In this document: in pieces, positions 40,903-45,572 of the stretch
Numbering within the stretch: position 1 is the stretch's first letter
How the letters are laid out: each line of letters starts with the position of its first letter
Origin: SUG2458 sp051872335
Lineage (GTDB): Bacteria > Bacillota_I > Bacilli_A > RFN20 > CAG-826
Length of the DNA: 45,572 nucleotides
Direction: 5' to 3'
Assembly: GCA_051872335.1 (NCBI GenBank)
Contig: JBJEDT010000009.1
Coordinates: forward strand, 1 to 45,572
Made by a program: the position numbers and the translations under genes
The notes under the pieces: model-generated
What the model was told of the DNA's origin: nothing
Databases searched by the model: none
The model's input: only the letters and a program-made list of their open reading frames with translations

Positions 40903-41250
40903 ATGGAACTAAAGAAAGAACCGATTAAAGTATTATCGAAGTATGTGAGTGAGATTATTAATACTTACAAGAAAGCGAAGATTGAATGTCTTGTAAATGA
41001 TAAAACAACTCATGAAAGGAAGTACTATTTGAAGTTTTTAGAAGATGATGTAAAGGCATTAAGTGCTAAAGAGTATACTTTAGCTATTGAATCAATAATT
41101 GGATCACTGAAAAAAGAAGAACAGGAAATTATTGAAAATATGTTTATAAAAGAGAATAATAATCCTTTTTGGTATTTAGAAACACTTTCACGTAGTACAT
41201 ATTACCGTTATAAAAGAAAAAGTTTAGAAAATTTTTTATATTATTTTTAA
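40903..41250 (+). CDS. Sigma-region-4/ArpU-like regulator heading the envelope operon
   Basis: 115 aa, basic and helical. The C-terminal third (KEEQEIIENMF, then FWYLETLSRSTYYRYKRKSL) looks like a sigma-70 region 4 or ArpU-type helix-turn-helix, with SRSTYYRYK as a recognition helix. Small proteins of this kind also occur in Mollicutes (MG284/MPN403-like, from memory). RBS AAGGAGG. The next ATG overlaps its stop by one base, so it is the first gene of a coupled operon and may regulate it. Assignment tentative. Confidence 0.5.
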   Translation: MELKKEPIKVLSKYVSEIINTYKKAKIECLVNDKTTHERKYYLKFLEDDVKALSAKEYTLAIESIIGSLKKEEQEIIENMFIKENNNPFWYLETLSRSTYYRYKRKSLENFLYYF

Positions 41251-42218
41251 TGAAAAGAAATAAAATTTTTTTAGCAATAACGTGTTTCTTTATATCTATT
41301 TTAGGAAGTTCATCTGCAAATACTAATGAAGCTGATTTAGATAATATTGTTTATGATTTTTATTCCGATAAAGATTATATTTTAGTTAATGTTAATTATC
41401 ATGATTATATTGAAGGAACTATTCCTAATAATTATGTAAATAAATTTACTTTTTATCTTAATAAAGTCTTATTTTATGAAAGTGAATTTGAAACTTTAAG
41501 TGTTAATTTTCTATTAAAAATACCGAAAAAAGATTTACTTGATGGTGCAAATTGCTTTAATTATAGAATATTATTCAATAAGAGTGATTATGAAAACAAT
41601 TTAATATTTGATTTATCTGATATAAATCTAGGATATATTACAAATTTTAACGAAAGTTATAAAGGAAAAATTAAATCAGTTTATCAAGGTACTAATTTTA
41701 AAAAGTATTATTTTGAAAAAATTTCTTTCAATGGTTTTTACGAGACGATAGAAAGCAATGTTTATCATAGAATTGATTTGTCTTCATTAACAATTAATGT
41801 TGAAAATTTATTGAGTCACAGTTTAGAAGATAGTGAGGGATATTTGGAAATTTTTGTACCAGATGGAACGTTTCCAAGATTGGCATATGATAGTGAAAAT
41901 AATTGTTATAAAGTACCTATTGAGTTCTATATTAAAAATAATGAAATAAAATTAAGATTTAAAACAATGTTTTTTGATGAAGATACATTAATGATGTCAT
42001 ATAAATCTGGTGATTATTTTAAAAAAACAAATAACTTTTATTTACCAATTTCTGAATATGAATTATTAAAAGATTTTAAGGTGTCTTTAGTAGGAGAAAA
42101 CATTGGATTCAGTAAATTTTGTTTTAAATATGATTTTAATTATGTTTCATTGAATTCTTTCTTAGGAGATTGTGTTACATCAATGTTTTGTATAGAAACG
42201 AGAGTTAATGAATCATGA
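41250..42218 (+). CDS. Secreted protein of the Tad-like operon, 322 aa
   Basis: A signal peptide is visible (MKRNKIFLAITCFFISILG, cleavage likely after SSA near residue 24). The mature part is beta-rich, with alternating hydrophobic and polar residues and no cysteine motif or anchor. No known domain is recognised. It begins on the last base of the regulator's stop and overlaps the next gene by 4 bases (ATGA), so it belongs to the same machine. It could be a surface or extracellular structural component. Confidence 0.55.
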   Translation: MKRNKIFLAITCFFISILGSSSANTNEADLDNIVYDFYSDKDYILVNVNYHDYIEGTIPNNYVNKFTFYLNKVLFYESEFETLSVNFLLKIPKKDLLDGANCFNYRILFNKSDYENNLIFDLSDINLGYITNFNESYKGKIKSVYQGTNFKKYYFEKISFNGFYETIESNVYHRIDLSSLTINVENLLSHSLEDSEGYLEIFVPDGTFPRLAYDSENNCYKVPIEFYIKNNEIKLRFKTMFFDEDTLMMSYKSGDYFKKTNNFYLPISEYELLKDFKVSLVGENIGFSKFCFKYDFNYVSLNSFLGDCVTSMFCIETRVNES

Positions 42219-42583
42219 TTAAAATATTAATTAGTATGATTGTAGTTATTTCATCAATAGTTTATGTTGGGGATATTGCTACGCTCAATAATATTAATTG
42301 TTTATTTGTGGAAGAGACTAAAAATATAGTTAAAAAGTGTGTTTTAGCCACAGATGATTATCAACCATATTTCAATGTTAATTTATTAAATACTAATATA
42401 GATAAATATGTTGAAGAAAAATATTCTACGTATAAAAACTTAACATATAGTATCGAATATGAACAAATTGATTTGCCTAATAAAGTGAATATCTTTATAT
42501 CATTTAAAATAAATCTAATGACTAATTTTAAAAAATCAGTATCATACAAGATCACAACTAATGGGAGGTTTATAAATGAATAA
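42215..42583 (+). CDS. Single-helix pseudopilin-like protein, 122 aa
   Basis: A short N-terminal hydrophobic helix (MIKILISMIVVISSIVYVGD) is followed by an about 100-residue extracytoplasmic domain with two cysteines (CLFVEETKNIVKKC). This shape fits TadE-type pseudopilins or minor pilins, but no prepilin-peptidase site is clear. It overlaps the previous gene by 4 bases and the next by 8 bases. Confidence 0.4.
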   Translation: MIKILISMIVVISSIVYVGDIATLNNINCLFVEETKNIVKKCVLATDDYQPYFNVNLLNTNIDKYVEEKYSTYKNLTYSIEYEQIDLPNKVNIFISFKINLMTNFKKSVSYKITTNGRFINE

Positions 42584-43241
42584 AAAAACTATTTTTATAA
42601 CAACATTATTTATTTTATTGTTGTTTTTAGTAACTAATAGTATTTCGATCTCTGTTATAAGTTCTATTATTTTCTTATTTTTGTTTATTAGACAATTTAA
42701 AAAAGAAAAAGACATTGATAATAGTTATTTAATAAGTAATTTTTTCCATTCATATTATGATGAAATTAATCAAGGTCATGATGTTTCAATTTCAAATTTG
42801 TATGACAATTTTAAAAGTAATATAAAAAATGAATCACTAATACCAGCTAATCAAGAATCAGATTTTGATATTTTGGAAAATTTGAAAGTATATTTTGATG
42901 ATGCCTATTTTAATGCTTTTTATAGAATACAAGTAAATGATGAAGTCAAAGATAAGAAAAAAATGTCAATTTGTTTAATGGAAAATTACTTTAATAAAGA
43001 AAAAAACATAATTCAACAAACAATTAAAAAAGAAAAAAGTAATGATAAAAATTTGAAAATTTTATTTATTTGTTTATTATCAATAATCTTAATTAGATTT
43101 CTTTTTTCAAAATATTTTTATATATATTCAACATCTATTGTTGGAATTTGTAGTTTAACAATAGTATCAATTTTGGCATTTATAACATATAAAGATTACT
43201 TATTTAGTCTTTTTGAAAGGAAAAGCTATGAAAAAAATTAG
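42576..43241 (+). CDS. TadB/GspF-like platform protein candidate
   Basis: 221 aa. Two N-terminal hydrophobic helices (about residues 5-22 and 24-40), a cytoplasmic helical domain of about 105 residues, and two C-terminal helices (about 158-176 and 184-200). This TM-TM-cytoplasmic-TM-TM topology matches TadB and other type II secretion F-domain proteins. The cytoplasmic part is lysine- and asparagine-rich and shows no clear sequence signature, so the assignment rests on topology and context. It overlaps both neighbours. Confidence 0.4.
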   Translation: MNKKTIFITTLFILLLFLVTNSISISVISSIIFLFLFIRQFKKEKDIDNSYLISNFFHSYYDEINQGHDVSISNLYDNFKSNIKNESLIPANQESDFDILENLKVYFDDAYFNAFYRIQVNDEVKDKKKMSICLMENYFNKEKNIIQQTIKKEKSNDKNLKILFICLLSIILIRFLFSKYFYIYSTSIVGICSLTIVSILAFITYKDYLFSLFERKSYEKN

Positions 43242-43806
43242 AAGTTTATTTTTAAAATTATCTAATATGAAAAATTCTATTATAATTTTAAATATTATTT
43301 GTATTGTACCAAGTGTTATTATTTTGTATTTTTCTTTCAGTTTTTTAAATTTAATTCTAATGCTTTTGTTGTTAATAATTTCAAATACACTGTTTATTCT
43401 AATAAAAAAAGAAAATAATAAAATATTAAAAAAAATGAATTATCAACAATTTTTAGAAAATTTGACTTTATTCTGCTTTTATCATGAGAATGATTTTGAA
43501 AAATTTTTGTCTATTTCTAATTGTACAGATTCATCCAATCAGATTGTTTTTTACAAAAATGAAAATTCCTATATGAGTTCTAATTTAATAGTAGAAACTG
43601 TTAAAAAATATAAAACATTAAAATATCATAAGACATTAGAACAAGCTGTCGAGTTAATTGAAAAAGAACAAGATAAATTAGAAGAAGAACTTTCATATGA
43701 AATTAATGAAAAGAAAGGAATTCTACCATTATTATTAATTTCCGTATTTTTTGCTACATTTATCTTTAGCATTGTTTCATTAATTATTGGTGGATTAAAT
43801 GCTTAA
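43228..43806 (+). CDS. TadC/GspF-like second platform protein candidate
   Basis: 192 aa. Two N-terminal helices (about residues 15-33 and 36-54), a cytoplasmic helical region of about 100 residues (EQAVELIEKEQDKLEEELSY near its end) and one C-terminal helix ending GGLNA. The GIxPLLxI...GG end recalls the last helix of TadC/T2SF proteins. ATG 43228 is preferred over TTG 43213, because GAAAGG is the RBS. It overlaps the previous gene by 14 bases and the next by 8 bases. Confidence 0.4.
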   Translation: MKKIRSLFLKLSNMKNSIIILNIICIVPSVIILYFSFSFLNLILMLLLLIISNTLFILIKKENNKILKKMNYQQFLENLTLFCFYHENDFEKFLSISNCTDSSNQIVFYKNENSYMSSNLIVETVKKYKTLKYHKTLEQAVELIEKEQDKLEEELSYEINEKKGILPLLLISVFFATFIFSIVSLIIGGLNA

Positions 43807-44134
43807 AAAAATATCGTATATTTTAACAATAATAATGATAATTATTGGAATTAGTTTGTGTTATGATATTAATCAATACTCAAAAATAAAAATAAATTTA
43901 ATTGACCTTTCACAAGAATCAGATTATTTAATCTCAAAAAATGGAAAAATTGATAATACTTTGCAAGATTATTTTGAAAATTCATATAATGTCAAACTAA
44001 TTTGTACTGATAATTGCAATCCTAAATATGGAGATTTATTGAGTTATGAGATTAAGAAAGAAAGTAATTTTATGGTTATTGGTTTTACAACTAATGAAGT
44101 AATTTTAAAGAAAAAAGTTTTAATTGGTAATTAA
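43799..44134 (+). CDS. Second single-helix pseudopilin-like protein, 111 aa
   Basis: One N-terminal hydrophobic helix (LKKISYILTIIMIIIGISLC) is followed by an extracytoplasmic domain with two cysteines in CTDNC. Similar in size and shape to the 122-aa protein earlier in the operon, though not clearly homologous. It could be a minor pilin or an anchored subunit. It overlaps the preceding gene by 8 bases. Confidence 0.4.
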   Translation: MLKKISYILTIIMIIIGISLCYDINQYSKIKINLIDLSQESDYLISKNGKIDNTLQDYFENSYNVKLICTDNCNPKYGDLLSYEIKKESNFMVIGFTTNEVILKKKVLIGN

Positions 44135-44151
44135 TAACTAAGGAGGAAATT

Positions 44152-44982
44152 ATGAAGAATACTAAAACCAATTTATTTGTTGTTGTTTGTTTTATGATTT
44201 GTGGTGGAATAGGAGTTAATAATATAATCACAAATAATTCTCAAACCATTATCAATGAATTACAAGATGAAGAAGAATTAATAGCAGGTGATTCTTTTTT
44301 GAATTATGGAATTATTAAGGGTTTAAAAAACACTGATTATGAATTATCTGCAAATGTTTCACCAAGTAATCATTCTTCAAAAATTATTTGGACTTCGGAT
44401 TATCCAGAATTTGTCTCTGTAGAACCAAGTAATGGAGATAAAGCTATCATAAGACGACTAGAAGATTTTAAAGGTTATGTAAATATAAAAGCTTCTATAG
44501 ATGGTCTAGAGGCTGTTTGTAAGGTTTATAGCATCGCGAGTTTAAGATATCTTGATGTTTCTTTAAGTAATCAAACTACTTCTTTATCTATAGATGGTTA
44601 TTACTATGATTCATTTGATAGTAATAATATTTCTTATTCTCTTGTTGTAAATGTTGATATTTCACATGATTATGTATATTTTGATAAAATTGCTAATGAA
44701 GGAAATTTTACATATGATGAATTAAGTGAAATAATTGATGCGGAAAATAATATAAATTTATATGAACCAAATTTTTTAAGATTAGAAAATATCAAAACAA
44801 ATTTTAAACTATCAAATACTAATCTGTATGAATCTTATACTATTACATACATATATATCAATGCTTCAACAGAAATGGATTGGGAATTTGAATATCATAA
44901 TTTTTATTCGTTAATATGTTCATTTACTGAATATATTAGTGCCACTTCAATAAATTTTAAGAATGAATCACTAATAATATAA
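44152..44982 (+). CDS. Secreted protein with a bacterial Ig-like (BIG2-type) domain
   Basis: 276 aa. An N-terminal hydrophobic segment (LFVVVCFMICGGIGV) acts as signal or anchor. Residues about 45-125 form a BIG2-like domain: YELSANVSPSNHSSKIIWTS, then YPEFVSVEPSNGDKAIIRR and VNIKASIDGLEAVCKV. The rest is beta-rich and unknown. BIG2 domains are common in surface adhesins. RBS AAGGAGG, 18 nt after the previous gene, closes the operon. It may be the exposed product of the system. Confidence 0.65.
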   Translation: MKNTKTNLFVVVCFMICGGIGVNNIITNNSQTIINELQDEEELIAGDSFLNYGIIKGLKNTDYELSANVSPSNHSSKIIWTSDYPEFVSVEPSNGDKAIIRRLEDFKGYVNIKASIDGLEAVCKVYSIASLRYLDVSLSNQTTSLSIDGYYYDSFDSNNISYSLVVNVDISHDYVYFDKIANEGNFTYDELSEIIDAENNINLYEPNFLRLENIKTNFKLSNTNLYESYTITYIYINASTEMDWEFEYHNFYSLICSFTEYISATSINFKNESLII

Positions 44983-45025
44983 TAAAATATAAATTTGTTT
45001 TATATGTGGTAATTAGAAATGAAAA

Positions 45026-45040
45026 GTGATAGAATATCAC
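45026..45040 (+). promoter_or_regulatory. Palindrome upstream of acpP, candidate operator
   Basis: GTGATA-GAA-TATCAC is a perfect 6-bp inverted repeat 18 nt before the acpP start. It could be a binding site for a fatty-acid regulator, or a small hairpin. It does not match the FapR or FabT sites I remember. Confidence 0.35.
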
Positions 45041-45058
45041 CATAAAGAGGTATTATTT

Positions 45059-45280
45059 ATGGATATTAAATCAAAATTAGCTGAAGTATTTGCTTCAAAA
45101 TCACCAAATACTAAATTGGAAGACGAAACAAAATTAGAAGATTTAGGGCTCGATTCATTAGACAAAATTGAATTACTTTACGCTATTGAGGAAAGTTTTG
45201 GTATTGAATTTGAAAATGAAGAAATGCAAAGTTTTTCTTCAATAGGTGATATTGTCAAATCTATTGAGAAAAAAATATAA
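45059..45280 (+). CDS. acpP: Acyl carrier protein
   Basis: 73 aa, acidic. The phosphopantetheine site LGLDSLDKIELLYAIEESFG (Ser in DSL near residue 34) is intact. It carries acyl chains in fatty-acid synthesis. The RBS AAGAGG and ATG 45059 are preferred over the longer in-frame start at 45026, which lacks an RBS and would run through the palindrome. No fab genes are next to it in the window. Confidence 0.93.
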   Translation: MDIKSKLAEVFASKSPNTKLEDETKLEDLGLDSLDKIELLYAIEESFGIEFENEEMQSFSSIGDIVKSIEKKI

Positions 45281-45296
45281 TTTTTTGAATTTTATA

Positions 45297-45325
45297 TTGC
45301 ATTTTAAAAAAAGGTATGATAATAT
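45297..45325 (+). promoter_or_regulatory. Promoter of the tRNA-Asn/tRNA-Glu operon
   Basis: TTGCAT (45297-45302), 17 nt and TAATAT (45320-45325). Confidence 0.75.
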
Positions 45326-45329
45326 CTTT

Positions 45330-45353
45330 CTTGCGTAACCAAGTGTTCGCAAG
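45330..45353 (+). other. Hairpin in the tRNA operon leader
   Basis: CTTGCG and CGCAAG enclose a 12-nt loop, just after the predicted start and 3 nt before tRNA-Asn. A comparable CGCAAGT/ACTTGCG hairpin begins the small RNA at 26897. Confidence 0.4.
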
Positions 45354-45356
45354 TAT

Positions 45357-45432
45357 GCCTAGCTAGCTCAGTCGGTAGAGCTATCGGCTGTTAACCGATC
45401 GGTCATAGGTTCGAGTCCTATGCTAGGCGCCA
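45357..45432 (+). tRNA. tRNA-Asn (anticodon GTT)
   Basis: Acceptor GCCTAGC/GCTAGGC, D-arm AGCTCAGTCGGTAGAGCT, anticodon loop CTGTTAA, T-arm CATAGGTTCGAGTCCTATG, and encoded CCA. Confidence 0.97.
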
Positions 45433-45433
45433 T

Positions 45434-45510
45434 GGCCCGTTGGAGAAGAGGCTTAACTCACATGCCTTTCACGCATGCACTCATGGGTTCGAATCCCGTA
45501 CGGGTCACCA
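45434..45510 (+). tRNA. tRNA-Glu (anticodon TTC)
   Basis: Acceptor GGCCCGT/ACGGGTC, anticodon stem CATGC/GCATG with loop CTTTCAC, T-arm TGGGTTCGAATCCCG, and encoded CCA. It begins 1 nt after the CCA of tRNA-Asn, a common Firmicutes pair. Confidence 0.93.
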
Positions 45511-45523
45511 ACGTATTTGAAAT

Positions 45524-45540
45524 TACCCCCATTTATTGGA
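45524..45540 (-). repeat. 17-bp terminal inverted repeat, right copy
   Basis: The exact reverse complement of 31-47. It is part of the larger hairpin 45525-45567, as expected for a region combining a terminator and an element end. Confidence 0.5.
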
Positions 45541-45572
45541 CAAGAAAATGTTACAATAGATGGGGGTTTTAT
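45525..45572 (+). terminator. Long hairpin at the right edge: tRNA terminator or IS end
   Basis: ACCCCCATTTATTG (45525-45538) pairs with CAATAGATGGGGGT (45554-45567), 13 of 14 positions, with a 15-nt loop and TTTTAT after it. It may terminate the tRNA operon. The motif arrangement also looks like the outer end of an IS3-family element. Confidence 0.5.

Noticed and set aside
1..45572. The whole window as one composite transposon
   Set aside because: The inverted 17-bp ends alone do not show it: the content is mostly core metabolism and tRNA genes, and no transposase is visible. A contig break at two IS copies is simpler.
1..45572. CRISPR array, rRNA genes, prophage structural genes
   Set aside because: No regularly spaced direct repeats, no rRNA-like sequence and no phage structural or integrase genes were found on either strand.

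Overview
The window comes from a very AT-rich, low-GC Gram-positive bacterium, most likely an anaerobic gut member of the Bacilli close to the Erysipelotrichales/RF39 end of the group. The evidence is the codon usage, strong AGGAGG-type ribosome binding sites, an oxygen-independent ribonucleotide reductase (NrdD/NrdG), a bile-salt-hydrolase-type enzyme, c-di-AMP synthase, MurF- and Ddl-like ligases, and a GGGtGRT/Fe-S scaffold pair typical of anaerobes. TGA is a stop codon here: several genes end in TGA and tryptophan is TGG, so this is not the Mycoplasma code.

Layout. Positions 1-2130 are an accessory, partly decayed stretch. It holds short ORFs, coding relics, a small structured peptide gene, and a small RNA gene with a perfect consensus promoter and terminator. 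2139-6072 carries a sirtuin, a CaCA-type cation exchanger behind a yybP-ykoY (manganese) riboswitch, a CvpA-like protein and the diadenylate cyclase CdaA. 6137-10117 is a cell-wall-like cluster: alpha/beta hydrolase, membrane-anchored MurF-like ligase, degenerate Nudix protein and Ddl-like ligase. 10188-15311 has deoD with a NERD-like partner, DUF378, a LolA/YdcC-like lipoprotein-sorting relative, a polytopic protein and a kinase-fold protein that may be a pseudokinase. 15464-17489 has the choloylglycine hydrolase followed by a decayed minus-strand operon of frameshifted genes. 17939-19992 has tRNA-Gly, gltX and tRNA-Glu(CTC). 20161-23106 is an XRE regulator plus an ABC exporter, then an SDR/EFR1 ferredoxin pair. 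25164-29000 has a YwaF-like protein, an unknown membrane protein, a second small RNA candidate, a LysM-GH18 hydrolase and thymidine kinase. 29093-32047 is nrdDG behind a closed multi-stem leader. After a GH105-like hydrolase come two tandem CNNM/CorC proteins, an SDR, hflX, a guanylate-kinase-like gene and the Fe-S scaffold/GGGtGRT pair.

40903-44982 is a tightly overlapping seven-gene operon of small, poorly recognisable proteins. It has a sigma-region-4-like regulator, two secreted proteins, two single-helix pseudopilin-like proteins and two proteins with the topology of type II secretion/Tad platform proteins. This is the best candidate for an undescribed system: a compact Tad-like envelope machine whose ATPase would be encoded elsewhere. 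The window closes with acpP, tRNA-Asn and tRNA-Glu(TTC).

Both window edges carry the same 17-bp sequence in opposite orientation, resembling the end of an insertion sequence. The contig probably stops at repeated elements. Functions are assigned from motifs read by eye; no database search was possible.
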